DNA of 64,000 nt from Ectothiorhodospira mobilis (GTDB lineage Bacteria > Pseudomonadota > Gammaproteobacteria > Ectothiorhodospirales > Ectothiorhodospiraceae): positions 62,001 to 126,000 of the forward strand of contig NZ_FOUO01000001.1 in assembly GCF_900114895.1 (NCBI RefSeq). Direction: 5' to 3'. The notes beneath the pieces were generated by a model. That model did not search any database. It was given only the letters and a program-made list of their open reading frames with translations, and was not told the origin of the DNA. Both the position numbers and the translations under genes were made by a program. Shown here piece by piece: positions 18,324 to 27,740 of the stretch; the first letter of the stretch is position 1, and every line of letters starts with the position of its first letter.

Positions 18324-20960
18324 TCAGGCCAGGGCGCGGGAGGCCACCTCATAGACATCCGGCGACCCCCCCGGCCGGGCCACGATGCGCTCCAGGGCGG
18401 CGCGCATGCGCTCCTGGCGAGCGGCATCGAAGCGCCGCCAGCGCACCAGGCTGGTGGCCAGGCGCGCGGCCACCTGGGGGTTGAGGGCGTCCAGTTCCAG
18501 GATGGCCTCGGTCACCAGGCGGTAGCCCTCGCCGTCCGCGGCGTGGAAGTGCACCGGATTGCCCATGGCGAAGGTCCCCAGCAGGGCCCGCACCCGGTTG
18601 GGATTGCGCAGGGAGAAGCCGGGATGGGCCATGAGGGCCTCCACCCGCTCCCGGGTGCCGGGGGCGCCGGAGGCGGCCTGCAGGGCGAACCACTTGTCCA
18701 GCACCAGGGGATCCTGGCGCCAGCGGGCCTCGAAATCCGCCAGGGCCTCGTCCCGCTCCGGCCCCGGATGGTCCATCAGGGCCCGCAGGGCCCCCATGGT
18801 CCCGGTCATATCCTGGGCCTGCTCATAGCGGGACCGGGCCAGGGCCAGGGCCTCCTTCTCCCCGGGGGCACACAGGTAGGCCAGGCACAGATCCCGCAGG
18901 CGCCGACGGCCCATGGCCACCGCATCCCCGCCCCGGCTGTCCGCCAGGGCATCGTGGCGCGCCCGCCAGCGCCCCGCCAGGGCCCGGCCCAGGGCCTGCC
19001 GGGTGAACCGCCGGGCCCGGTGGATGGCATCCACGTCCACCACCTCCATCTGCTCCGCCAGATAGCCCTCCCCGGGCAGGGTCAGGGCCTCGGCCACCAG
19101 GGCGGCGTCCAGGGCCTCGTCCTCCAGCACCCGGGCGAAGGCGGCCTCCAGGGCCGGGTCCAGACGGGGTTCCTCCCCCGCCTGCAGGGCCCGCACCTGC
19201 GCCAGCAGGACCTTCACGGCCAGCTGCTGACCCGCCTCCCAGCGGTTGAAGTCATCCCCATCGTGGGCCATGAGGAAGGCCAGGTCCTCGTGGGTGTATG
19301 GGAACTGCAGCTTCACCGGGGCGGAGAAGCCCCGCAGCAGGGAGGGCACCGGAGGCGCCTCCACCCCCTGGAAGACGAAGGTCTGCTCCGCCTCGGTGAC
19401 ATCCAGCACCCGCTCCACGGGCGGCGCTTCCCCGTCCCCGTCGCCATGCAGCCGCAGCGGCAGGGGGCGGCCCGAGGGATCCAGCAGCGCCATGCGCAGG
19501 GGGATGTGCATGGGCCGCTTCTCCGGCTGGTCCGGGGTGGGCGGGCAGGACTGGCGCACCGTGAGCCGGTAGGTGGCGGTGGCGGCGTCATGATGGCCGT
19601 CCACCTCCAGGCGCGGCGTACCGGCCTGCTCGTACCAGAGGCGGAACGGGCCCAGGTCGCGGCCGGTGGCGTCCTCCATGGCCCGGACGAAGTCCTCCGT
19701 GGTCACCGCCTGGCCGTCGTGGCGCTGGAAGTACAGATCCAGCCCGCGGCGGAATCCCTCCCGGCCCACCAGGGTCTGGATCATGCGCACCACCTCGGCC
19801 CCCTTCTCGTACACCGTCATGGTGTAGAAGTTGTTGATCTCGATGTAGGAACGGGGGCGCACGGGGTGGGCCATGGGGCCCGCATCCTCGGGGAACTGCA
19901 GCGAGCGCAGGTGCTGCACGTCGTGGATGCGCTTGACCGCCCGCAGGCTCTGGTCGGCGGTGAATTCCTGATCCCGGAAGACGGTGAGCCCCTCCTTGAG
20001 GGAGAGCTGGAACCAGTCACGGCAGGTGACCCGGTTGCCCGACCAGTTGTGGAAATACTCGTGGGCGATGACCCCCTCGATGGCCACGAAGTCGTCGTCG
20101 GTGGCCGTCTCCGGGCGGGCCAGGACGTACTTGGAATTGAACACGTTCAGGCCCTTGTTCTCCATGGCCCCCATGTTGAAGTCGTCCACGGCCACGATCA
20201 TGTAGATATCCAGGTCGTACTCCCGGCCGAAGGTCTCCTCGTCCCAGCGCATGGCCTTCTTCAGCGAGACCATGGCGTGGTCGCAACGATCCAGGTTGTG
20301 CCGCTGCACATAGATGCGCAGGTCCACCTCCCGGCCCGAGCGGGTGGTGAAGCGATCCTGCTGGCAGACCAGATCCCCGGCCACCAGGGCAAAGAGATAG
20401 CTGGGCTTGGGGAAGGGGTCGTGCCAGACGGCGTAGTGGCGGCCACCGGGCAGATCCCCCGTCTCCACCGGATTGCCGTTGGAGAGCAGCACCGGGCAGG
20501 TGGCCCGGTCCGCCTCCAGACGCACGGTGTAGACCGTGAGCACGTCCGGCCGGTCCGGGAACCAGGTGATGCGCCGGAACCCCTCCGCCTCGCACTGGGT
20601 ACAGAAGTTGCCGCCGGAGACATACAACCCCTCCAGGGCCGTGTTGGCCCGGGGCTCGAGCACCGTCTCCAGCTCCACCACGCAGGTGGCGGGCAGGTCG
20701 TGCAGCACCAGCCGCTCCGGCTCCAGGCTGCGCCGGTCCTCGGGCCAGTCGCGGCCGTCCACCTGCAGCCCCTCCAGGCCCAGATCCTGGCCATTGAGCA
20801 CCAGCGGGGCCGAGCCGTCCACGAGCCGGGTCAGCTCCATCCGGGAGCGCACGCGGGTCCTTTCCGGGTCCAGGTCGAAGTCCAGATGCACCGTATCCAC
20901 CCGCCACTGGGGCGGCGCGTAGTCCTCGAGGCGGATGGCGCGGGGGGTGGCGTCTTTCAT
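18324..20960 (-). CDS. pepN: Aminopeptidase N (alanyl aminopeptidase, M1 family)
   Basis: Cytoplasmic zinc metallopeptidase that releases N-terminal residues in the last steps of protein turnover. The exopeptidase signature GAMENKG is near residue 266, and the zinc motif HEYFHNW has His300, Glu301 and His304, with the third ligand Glu in the KEGLTVFRD region. The C-terminal DUF3458 and helical repeat domains follow. 878 residues compares with about 870 in E. coli PepN. It is divergent from the CobW-type gene, 128 bp away. Confidence 0.96.
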   Translation of the reverse strand: MKDATPRAIRLEDYAPPQWRVDTVHLDFDLDPERTRVRSRMELTRLVDGSAPLVLNGQDLGLEGLQVDGRDWPEDRRSLEPERLVLHDLPATCVVELETVLEPRANTALEGLYVSGGNFCTQCEAEGFRRITWFPDRPDVLTVYTVRLEADRATCPVLLSNGNPVETGDLPGGRHYAVWHDPFPKPSYLFALVAGDLVCQQDRFTTRSGREVDLRIYVQRHNLDRCDHAMVSLKKAMRWDEETFGREYDLDIYMIVAVDDFNMGAMENKGLNVFNSKYVLARPETATDDDFVAIEGVIAHEYFHNWSGNRVTCRDWFQLSLKEGLTVFRDQEFTADQSLRAVKRIHDVQHLRSLQFPEDAGPMAHPVRPRSYIEINNFYTMTVYEKGAEVVRMIQTLVGREGFRRGLDLYFQRHDGQAVTTEDFVRAMEDATGRDLGPFRLWYEQAGTPRLEVDGHHDAATATYRLTVRQSCPPTPDQPEKRPMHIPLRMALLDPSGRPLPLRLHGDGDGEAPPVERVLDVTEAEQTFVFQGVEAPPVPSLLRGFSAPVKLQFPYTHEDLAFLMAHDGDDFNRWEAGQQLAVKVLLAQVRALQAGEEPRLDPALEAAFARVLEDEALDAALVAEALTLPGEGYLAEQMEVVDVDAIHRARRFTRQALGRALAGRWRARHDALADSRGGDAVAMGRRRLRDLCLAYLCAPGEKEALALARSRYEQAQDMTGTMGALRALMDHPGPERDEALADFEARWRQDPLVLDKWFALQAASGAPGTRERVEALMAHPGFSLRNPNRVRALLGTFAMGNPVHFHAADGEGYRLVTEAILELDALNPQVAARLATSLVRWRRFDAARQERMRAALERIVARPGGSPDVYEVASRALA

Positions 20961-21010
20961 GGGCAGGGGTCCTTGGGCAGGGGATCATGGAGATCGTGGT
21001 TCAATCCCAA

Positions 21011-21039
21011 CTATAGCGCCCGGAAAAGGGGCGGCCAAG
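21011..21039 (-). promoter_or_regulatory. Candidate sigma70 promoter for pepN
   Basis: On the minus strand TTGGCC (21039-21034) and TATAGT (21016-21011) are separated by 17 bp, about 50 bp before the pepN start codon, in the region divergent from the CobW-type gene. Confidence 0.5.
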
Positions 21040-21088
21040 GCGGGGGGCTTCGTGTCACAATAGGAACGAATCCCCAGCCCCATCCCCC

Positions 21089-22105
21089 ATGACCACCGCC
21101 AAGACCCCCGCCCCCCGCACCACCTTGAACCTCATCAGCGGCTTTCTCGGCGCCGGCAAGACCAGCGCCATCCTGCACCTGCTGCGTCACCACCCCGCCG
21201 GCGAGCGCTGGGCGGTACTGGTGAACGAGTTCGGTGAGGTGGGCATCGATGGCGGCGTGCTGGAGGATGCCGGCGGCGGCATCCCGGTGCGCGAGGTCTC
21301 CGGGGGCTGCATCTGCTGCACCGGGGCCATGAACCTGCGCGTCGCCCTCACCCGCCTGCTGCGGGAGGTGCGCCCGGACCGGCTGCTGCTGGAACCCACG
21401 GGGCTGGGCCACCCCGCCGGCATCGTGGACACCCTGCGCGACCCCTGGCTGGCGGGGGCGGTGCGCCTGGGCAACATCATCACCCTCGTGGACCCCTCGG
21501 GCTTCAGCCAGGAGCGCCTGGAGCAATCCCTCATCTACGCCGATCAGCTGTCCCTGGCGGACGTGGTGGTCCTCAACAAGACCGACGTGGCCCCCGAGGA
21601 GCGGATCCGGGCCCTGGAGGCCCATCTGGCCGGGCTCTACCCCCCGAAGCTGGCGGTGGTGCGCACCACCCGCGGCGCCCTGGACCCGGCCCTGCTGGAC
21701 CTGGAGGGCCGGGCCCGCCCCGGCGGTGCCTTCACCCCCGTACAGCCCGGGGCGGCCAGCGCGGAGGCGGCCTGCCCCCTGACCACCCCGGGCCTGCCCG
21801 ACCACGGCCAGGCCCCCCAGGCGGACACGGCCCGGGGCTGGTGCTTCCCCCCGGAGCTGATCTTCGACCGCAAGGGCCTGGAGGCCCTGTTCGCCGCGCC
21901 CCCGTTCCATACCCTGACCCGGGCCAAGGGGGTGTTGCGCACCGGCCGGGAATGGCAGCGCCTGGACTGGGCCGAAGGCCGCCTGGAGATCACCCCCATC
22001 ACCTGGCGGCGGGACAGCCGCCTGGAACTCATCGCCCCGGAAGACGCCGTGCCCGACTGGACGGATGTGGAGACCCGGCTGCGGGCGGTGACACGCACGG
22101 GGTGA
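21089..22105 (+). CDS. CobW/YjiA-type G3E GTPase (putative metallochaperone)
   Basis: P-loop GTPase of the G3E family (COG0523), which delivers zinc or another metal to target proteins. The P-loop is GFLGAGKT (about 18-25), the metal motif is the CxCC in GGCICCTG (about 74-81), and the base-recognition motif NKTD is near 164. A CobW C-terminal domain follows (DRKGLEALFAAPPF onward). 338 residues is typical. Unlike many zinc-regulated members, it has no His-rich tail. It stands alone, divergent from pepN and convergent with the RAYT gene 19 bp away. Confidence 0.92.
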   Translation: MTTAKTPAPRTTLNLISGFLGAGKTSAILHLLRHHPAGERWAVLVNEFGEVGIDGGVLEDAGGGIPVREVSGGCICCTGAMNLRVALTRLLREVRPDRLLLEPTGLGHPAGIVDTLRDPWLAGAVRLGNIITLVDPSGFSQERLEQSLIYADQLSLADVVVLNKTDVAPEERIRALEAHLAGLYPPKLAVVRTTRGALDPALLDLEGRARPGGAFTPVQPGAASAEAACPLTTPGLPDHGQAPQADTARGWCFPPELIFDRKGLEALFAAPPFHTLTRAKGVLRTGREWQRLDWAEGRLEITPITWRRDSRLELIAPEDAVPDWTDVETRLRAVTRTG

Positions 22106-22124
22106 CGGACAAGTTCAATCCCCT

Positions 22125-22742
22125 TCAATCCCCGGTAGCGCCGATCCCGGTCCTCCTGGACGCACTGGACCACAACCATTCCTCCGGCCTGCCGCAGAGC
22201 CCGGCCTTCACCGGATTTCGATGGATATACTCCACTACTGCATCCAGATGCCGCTGATCACGGATATATCGGTCCCAGTACTCGCGCATCCATAAACGTG
22301 CACCGGGAACGCCGAGCCCCAATTCGGCATTGCGCGCCAGCGCCCAGCGTCCGGTGTATGACTTCCACGACTGCACGATCTTTGGCAACGCATCAGCGGG
22401 TTCGATGAGCACATGCACGTGGTTGGGCATCACGCACCAGGCCAATAGCCGGTAGCGCGAGCCATCGAACCGCAGCAACGTCTCCTGCACCACATCCGCA
22501 ACCCGTGGATGACGGAGGGCGCAACAACCCATACCGGCATCCAGCCAGTCATCGATCGTGCGCCGCCACACCCGATCCCGCCTGCCCGCAGGCATGGCCT
22601 CAAGCTCACGCGCCCATTCCCTGCACTTTTCTTGCGGCAACGAGTCCGCCAGACGGAAGGTGATGGATTGCGGTACCGAGCGGGCATCCAGGTGCGGCAG
22701 ATAGCCCCGGGTGTACCATCCTTTGGATCCGCAACAGGTCAT
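22125..22742 (-). CDS. REP-associated tyrosine transposase (RAYT, Y1 family)
   Basis: Single-strand DNA endonuclease of the IS200-like Y1 family that recognises REP hairpins. The HUH motif is MPNHVHVL with His108 and His110, and the catalytic Tyr should be in YWDRYIRD (about 155-162). The typical opening WYTRGYLPH and the C-terminal RNPVKAGL are present. The start at 22742 is chosen for the AAGG nine bases upstream and because family members begin near this point; the longer form would start at 22760. Residues 138-147 (NAELGLGVPG) are encoded by half a REP unit. The second REP array begins about 40 bp before the start codon. Full length with catalytic motifs intact, so probably active. Confidence 0.93.
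   Translation of the reverse strand: MTCCGSKGWYTRGYLPHLDARSVPQSITFRLADSLPQEKCREWARELEAMPAGRRDRVWRRTIDDWLDAGMGCCALRHPRVADVVQETLLRFDGSRYRLLAWCVMPNHVHVLIEPADALPKIVQSWKSYTGRWALARNAELGLGVPGARLWMREYWDRYIRDQRHLDAVVEYIHRNPVKAGLCGRPEEWLWSSASRRTGIGATGD
22303..22330 (-). repeat. Half REP unit embedded in the RAYT coding sequence
   Basis: The plus strand here reads GGGAACGCCGAGCCCCAATT then CGGCAT, 24 of 26 bases identical to the left hairpin of the array units. The two changes turn GCTC into TTC-type pairing, so the hairpin still forms with one G-T pair. It is in frame in the transposase and encodes NAELGLGVPG between the WKSYTGRW and REYWDRY motifs. Confidence 0.85.
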
Positions 22743-22784
22743 CGATCTGGCCTTTTCCATGCCGGATTAAGGTCCATCTCACAA

Positions 22785-24116
22785 CTGGGAGCGCCAAGCG
22801 CCAGCTTGGCTCTGTTCGTGCCGAGCTGGGGCCCCGACGTTCCCGGGGGCCGGCGGGGCTCGGCGGTTCCATTGGGATCACCTGGGAGCGCCAAGCACTA
22901 GCTTGGCTCTGTTGATGCCGAGCTGGGGCTCGGCGTTCCCAGGGGCCGGCTGGGCTCGGCGGCCCCATTGGGATCGCCTGGGAGCGCCAAGCCCCAGCTT
23001 GGCTTTGTTCTTGCCGAGCTGGGGCTCGGCGTTCCCAGGGGCCGGGTGGCCCTGGCGGTCCCGGGGGCCGGCTGGGCTCGGCGGTCCCATTGGGATCGCC
23101 TGGGAGCGCCAAGCACCCGCTTGGCTCTGTTCTTGCCGAGCTGGGGCTCGGCGTTCCCAGGGGGCCGGGTGGCCCGGCGTTCCCGGGGGCCGGCGGGGCT
23201 CGGCGGTCCCATGGGGATCGCCTGGGAGCGCCAAGCACCCGCTTGGCTCTGTTCGTGCCGAGCTGGGGCTCGGCGTTCCCGGGGGGCCGGGTGGCCCGGC
23301 GGTCCCGTGGGGGCCGGCTGGGCTCGGCGTTCCCGGGGGCCGGGTCGGGTCCGGCGGTCCCATGGGGGTCGCCTGGGAGCGCCAAGCACCAGCTTGGCTC
23401 TGTTCGTGCCGAGCTGGGGCCCCGACGTTCCCGGGGGCCGGCGGGGCTCGGCGGTTCCATTGGGATCACCTGGGAGCGCCAAGCACCCGCTTGGCTCTGT
23501 TGATGCCGAGCTGGGGCTCGGCGTTCCCAGGGGGCCGGGTGGCCCGGCGTTCCCGGGGGCCGGCTGGGCTCGGCGGTTCCATTGGGATCGCCTGGGAGCG
23601 CCAAGCACCGGCTTGGCTCTGTTCGTGCCGAGCTGGGGCTCGGCGTTCCCGGGGGGCCGGGTGGCCCGGCGGTCCCGGGGGCCGGCTGGGCTCGGCGGTC
23701 CCATGGGGATCGCCTGGGAGCGCCAAGCACCCGCTTGGCTCTGTTGATGCCGAGCTGGGGCTCGGCGTTCCCAGGGGCCGGGTGGGCCTGGCGGTCCCGG
23801 GGGCCGGCTGGGCTCGGCGGCCCCATTGGGATCGCCTGGGAGCGCCAAGCACTAGCTTGGCTCTGTTGATGCCGAGCTGGGGCTCGGCGTTCCCAGGGGC
23901 CGGGTGGGCCTGGCGGTCCCGGGGGCCGGGTTGGGTCCGGCGGCCCCATTGGGATCGCCTGGGAGCGCCAAGCACCAGCTTGGCTCTGTTCTTGCCGAGC
24001 TGGGGCTCGGCGTTCCCAGGGGGCCGGGGTGGGCCCGGCGTTCCCGGGGGCCGGGTCGGGTCCGGCGGTCCCATGGGGATCCCCTGGGAGCGCCAAGCAC
24101 CCGCTTGGCTCTATAT
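22785..24116 (-). repeat. REP array 2: about twelve paired-hairpin units, inverted relative to array 1
   Basis: Gene-free stretch between the RAYT start and the sucrose-phosphate synthase stop. Units start near 22785, 22882, 22978, 23100, 23222, 23373, 23470, 23592, 23714, 23836, 23959 and 24084; the last is cut after its first hairpin. They are the reverse complement of array 1 units: CTGGGAGCGCCAAGC first, then GCCGAGC-type hairpin, ending GGCGTTCCCAG. The commonest period is about 122 bp, with spacers rich in GGGCTCGGCGG and CCCGGGGGCCGG. The first and sixth units lose the right hairpin (GCCCCGACG), and 98 bases around each (22801-22898 and 23389-23486) are identical, a sign of internal duplication. 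Open frames through the array are artefacts of the period and base composition. Confidence 0.9.
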
Positions 24117-24144
24117 TCTGCCGCGGCCATGCCCTACGCGGGGG

Positions 24145-26322
24145 TTATTTGCTTTTTTCTCCCGGGACGCCGCAGCGGCCGAAGAACTGGTAGTGGTCGA
24201 AGGCCTCGGCGATGCCGCCGGCGTGGGTGGCGTCGGCGAAGTAGATGCGTTTGAAGCCGTAGAGCTTTTCCAGTTCGCGGGCGTGGTTGCCCACCACCAC
24301 CCCGAGGGTGCTGCCCCGGAGCATGTCCTCGTCGTTGCCCGAGTCTCCCGCCACCAGGACCCGTTCCACGGGGATGCCCCACTTGTCGGCGAAGTAGCGC
24401 ACGGCGAAGCCCTTGGAGGCCCGCACCGGGAGCAGGTCCAGGAAGCGGTCGTGGGAGTAGATGATGTTGGCGTGCAGGTCCTTCTGGTGCAGCAGGCGTT
24501 CGATCTCCTTCATGCCCGGGGCCTCGGCCGGGTCCACGAAGAAGCTGATCTTGTGGCGGCGCTGGTCTTCCTCGGGCTGGAGCTGGATTCCCGGCAGTTC
24601 CAGCAGGGCCTGGCGCAGGGCGTCCGGTTCCCAACGGTAGTCGATGTGCCGCGCCCAGCCCAGGTCCTCGGTCATCTCCGGGCCGTAGTGGATCTCGGCC
24701 CCCACGGAGGTGATCATCAGGTCGGGGGTGGGCACACCCCATTCCCGCAGGATCTGGATGGCGGAGTCCAGGCGGCGTCCGGTGGCGATGCCGAAGGCCA
24801 CGTCCCGGCCCTCGTCCTTGAGGCGTTGCAGCATGGTGCGCAGGCCGCCCCGGTCCCCCAGGAGGGTGTTGTCGATATCGGAGATGAGGGCCCGGTCCGC
24901 CTGGGCCAGCTTGCCGGAGAGGCGCTGCTGGCCGCGGCGGATGCGCCCGGCCTCGCGGCGCAGGCCCTTGATGCGCTTGACGTACTTGTCGGCGTGCCCT
25001 TCCCAGGAGTAGTGCTGGCGCACCCCCTTGAGGCCGTTGTCCGAGAGGCGTTTCCAGCGCTCAGGGTCGCTGATGATGGCGAAGATCTCCCGGGCCATGG
25101 CCTCGCTGTCCAGGGCGTTCACCAGCACGCCGTTGTTGCAGTGGGCGAGGATGTCCCGCGGGCCGCCGTCGTCGGTGGCCACGAAGGGGGCGCCGCTGGC
25201 GGAGGCCTCGATGAGGGTGAGGCCGAAGGGCTCGGTAAGGGCCGGGTTGACGAACACGCCGCGGGTGCGGGTCACCAGCCGGTACAGGTCGGGGACGTCG
25301 TCCGGGCTGTGGTGCTTGGGATAGGCCACCTGGCCGTAGAGGTCGTGGTCGTCGATGCGCATCAGGACCTCGGTGAGCACGTCCCGGGCACCCCGGTCCA
25401 GGTCGCGGATGCGGTCCCGGTTGCCGGCCACGATCACCAGGTTGGCCATCTCCCGCAGGGCCTCGTGCTCGGCGTAGGCCTGGATGAGGGTGGGGATGTT
25501 CTTGCGTTCGTCGGGCCGGGAGAGGGCCAGGACGATGGGCTTGTCCGGCTTTTTGAGAAAGCGCGCCAGGGTCTTGTAGATGGGCGGCCGCGGTGAGCGG
25601 GCCTTGGGGGGATGGAAGCGCTTCAGGTCCGTGCCCGGGGGGATCACCACCATGCGCTCGGGCTGGTAGTGGTCGTACTGGGCGTACTGCTCCTCCACCT
25701 CCTGCTGGGTGCTGGCGATCACCATGTAGGCGTTGGCCAGCACCTCCTCCTCCGCCTCGATGCGGCGGCCGATGCTATAGCGGGACTCGAGGTCCTGCTC
25801 CGTCGCGCCCTTGGCCAGGAGACGTTCGCGCTTGACCCGGCCCAGGGAGTGGCCGGTCTGCACCACCGGCACCCCCAAAAGATTGGCCACGCGCACGGCC
25901 ACATGGCCGGCATCGGCGTAGTGGCCGTGGACCACGTCGGGCCGCAACCCCACGCGGCGGATGTGCTTGATGGCGTTGTCTGCAAAGCAGTCCAGGTAGG
26001 GCCAGAGCTTTTCCTTGCGCAGGTAGCGGCGGGGGCCGCAGTCCAGGCGGATGATGCGCGCCCCGTGGCCCAGGTCCTCCTCCGGCTGGGCGTAATCGTC
26101 GGAGATGCGGTTGTCCTCCACGCGGCGGGTGAGCAGGTCCACCCGTCCCACCTCCGGGTGACGGGCCAGGGCCCGGGCCAGTTCCACCACGTACTTGGTC
26201 TGTCCGCCGGTATCGGCGTCCCGTCCCAGTTCCAGGTCCTGTCCACGGATGAGGCCGTGGACGCTCACCAGGACGATATAGAGACCTTCACCCCGTGTCG
26301 CCTTGCTCTGGGTCTTCTTCAT
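24145..26322 (-). CDS. Bidomain sucrose-phosphate synthase with C-terminal HAD phosphatase domain
   Basis: Makes sucrose-6-phosphate from UDP-glucose and fructose-6-phosphate. The GT4 half has the SPS opening HGLIRGQDLELGRDADTGGQ (about 24-43), which binds fructose-6-phosphate, and the donor motif NPALTEPFGLTLIEASASG (about 370). The C-terminal third is a HAD domain with the nucleophile motif SDIDNTLLGD (Asp482 and Asp484) and motif IV GDSGNDEDM (about 664). The intact HAD motifs mean it may also act as sucrose-phosphate phosphatase. 725 residues is the length of bidomain enzymes in cyanobacteria and halophilic proteobacteria. The start overlaps the invertase by 35 bases. The product is probably an osmolyte. 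Confidence 0.93.
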   Translation of the reverse strand: MKKTQSKATRGEGLYIVLVSVHGLIRGQDLELGRDADTGGQTKYVVELARALARHPEVGRVDLLTRRVEDNRISDDYAQPEEDLGHGARIIRLDCGPRRYLRKEKLWPYLDCFADNAIKHIRRVGLRPDVVHGHYADAGHVAVRVANLLGVPVVQTGHSLGRVKRERLLAKGATEQDLESRYSIGRRIEAEEEVLANAYMVIASTQQEVEEQYAQYDHYQPERMVVIPPGTDLKRFHPPKARSPRPPIYKTLARFLKKPDKPIVLALSRPDERKNIPTLIQAYAEHEALREMANLVIVAGNRDRIRDLDRGARDVLTEVLMRIDDHDLYGQVAYPKHHSPDDVPDLYRLVTRTRGVFVNPALTEPFGLTLIEASASGAPFVATDDGGPRDILAHCNNGVLVNALDSEAMAREIFAIISDPERWKRLSDNGLKGVRQHYSWEGHADKYVKRIKGLRREAGRIRRGQQRLSGKLAQADRALISDIDNTLLGDRGGLRTMLQRLKDEGRDVAFGIATGRRLDSAIQILREWGVPTPDLMITSVGAEIHYGPEMTEDLGWARHIDYRWEPDALRQALLELPGIQLQPEEDQRRHKISFFVDPAEAPGMKEIERLLHQKDLHANIIYSHDRFLDLLPVRASKGFAVRYFADKWGIPVERVLVAGDSGNDEDMLRGSTLGVVVGNHARELEKLYGFKRIYFADATHAGGIAEAFDHYQFFGRCGVPGEKSK

Positions 26323-27694
26323 GCGTCTTCCCGTATCCCTTGAGGCTGAGCACGTCCAGGCTGGACGGATCGTTGAGGAACTTGTCCGCCACGATCAGGG
26401 CCGTGGCCGACCAGGTCTGATTGAAGTTGGCCCGGCGTCCCATGAGCCGACCGTTGCGCCCGTCGTAGTACTCCGGCCAGCCGTTGCGGGCCAGGCGCGT
26501 GGCGGCGCTGTCGAAGGCCCGCCGCGCCAGGTCCGGCCGCTCGGCCTGCAGCGCCGCGGCCACGAAGGCCCAGAGCAGCGCAGGCCAGTTGCCGCCGTTG
26601 TGGTAGGACCAGGGGATGTTCTTGGGGTCGGAGCCGGTCTTCAGGCGCCACTCCCCCCCCTGCATGGCCGGGAAGCAGATCTTCACCGGCATCATGCCCA
26701 TGAGGTCGTCCCAGCGCTGCTCGTAGAGGCGCATCATGGCCCGGGACTGGTCGGCGTCGGTGAGGCCGAACAGCGCCGAGAGCAGGTTGCCCAGGGCGAA
26801 GAAGCGAAAATCCATGCGCCCCGGGCCCAGGTTGCCCACCAGGTAGCCGGCGTCCACCGGCAGCCAGTCGCTCACCCAGTCGGGGATACTCTCGGGGTGG
26901 ATGTTGAGGGCATTCTCCGAGTCGTGGCCGAAGACCTCGGTACGGAAGCGGTGGATGCGGTTTAGCCGGTCCTCATCCAGCCAGTAATAGTGGCGCACGT
27001 ATTCGGTGAGCTGGCCGATGCGCTTGGCCGAATGTTCGCGCACGCCCCGGTTCTCCGGATGGGCGTCGTCCAGCATGGCCAGGGCCGCCTTCAGGGCACC
27101 GAAGAACAGGGCCTGGATCTCCAGGGGATGGCCGTAGACCCCCATGCGCCGGTCGATCATGAAGGAGCCGTCGGGCACCAGCAGCGTGGGGAAGATCTCG
27201 AAACGGTCCTGCAGGCAGATGTTGAGGATCATGCGTATGCCCCGCTGGCACTCCGGCGAGCGGGTGAAGGCCTGGTCGCCGGAGATGCGCTCGTAGGCCA
27301 CCAGCAGGATGAGCCACCACATCATGGAGTCCACCGGGGCCACGCGGCCGATGGCCCGGTCGCCGAAATCGGCGTGGATCTGCTCATTTCCATTCTCGTC
27401 GCAGTGCACGCGGAAGCTGGCGGGCATCACCTTGGCCACGGTGCGGTGCCCCTCCACCTCCTCCTGCTGGTCCCGCAGCCGCAGCACCAGGGCCAGGAAG
27501 TTGCGCACGATGCCACTGCGGCCGTCCAGGAGGAAGACCAGGGCCGAGGGGACGAAGTCGCGCACGAAGCAGTCGGCGTAGTTCTCCGCCGGGGCATGGG
27601 CGTCCAGACTGGCGATGGTGCCCACCTCCCGGCCCTCGCTGTACACCAGGGAGGCCTCGAGCAGGCGGTAGGCGGAGGCGATGGGATCGGTCAA
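26288..27694 (-). CDS. Alkaline/neutral invertase (GH100)
   Basis: Cytoplasmic GH100 invertase that hydrolyses sucrose to glucose and fructose. Family features are RDFVPSALVFLLDG (about 46-59), DFGDRAIGRVAPVDSMMWW (about 107-125), IDRRMGVYGHPLEIQALFF (about 180-198, containing the likely catalytic Asp) and WPEYYDGRNGRLMG (about 422, containing the likely catalytic Glu). No signal peptide. The start is taken as TTG at 27694, with GGAG six bases upstream, because the longer ATG frame would run back over the EAL gene with a low-complexity sequence unlike the family. 468 residues fits. It is cotranscribed with the synthase, so sucrose synthesis and breakdown are made together. Confidence 0.9.
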   Translation of the reverse strand: MTDPIASAYRLLEASLVYSEGREVGTIASLDAHAPAENYADCFVRDFVPSALVFLLDGRSGIVRNFLALVLRLRDQQEEVEGHRTVAKVMPASFRVHCDENGNEQIHADFGDRAIGRVAPVDSMMWWLILLVAYERISGDQAFTRSPECQRGIRMILNICLQDRFEIFPTLLVPDGSFMIDRRMGVYGHPLEIQALFFGALKAALAMLDDAHPENRGVREHSAKRIGQLTEYVRHYYWLDEDRLNRIHRFRTEVFGHDSENALNIHPESIPDWVSDWLPVDAGYLVGNLGPGRMDFRFFALGNLLSALFGLTDADQSRAMMRLYEQRWDDLMGMMPVKICFPAMQGGEWRLKTGSDPKNIPWSYHNGGNWPALLWAFVAAALQAERPDLARRAFDSAATRLARNGWPEYYDGRNGRLMGRRANFNQTWSATALIVADKFLNDPSSLDVLSLKGYGKTHEEDPEQGDTG

Positions 27695-27740
27695 GGGGGG
27701 CTCCGTGTCGTATCCAGGCCGGTGTGGACCCGGGTGGGGT

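Noticed and set aside
18543-21092. 849-codon plus-strand frame opposite pepN
   Set aside because: Antisense shadow; the minus strand carries an unmistakable aminopeptidase with all motifs.
22898-24096. Several long open frames encoding Pro/Gly/Ala-rich repetitive proteins
   Set aside because: They arise in all frames from the stop-poor, 122-bp periodic REP array and have no start signals or family likeness.
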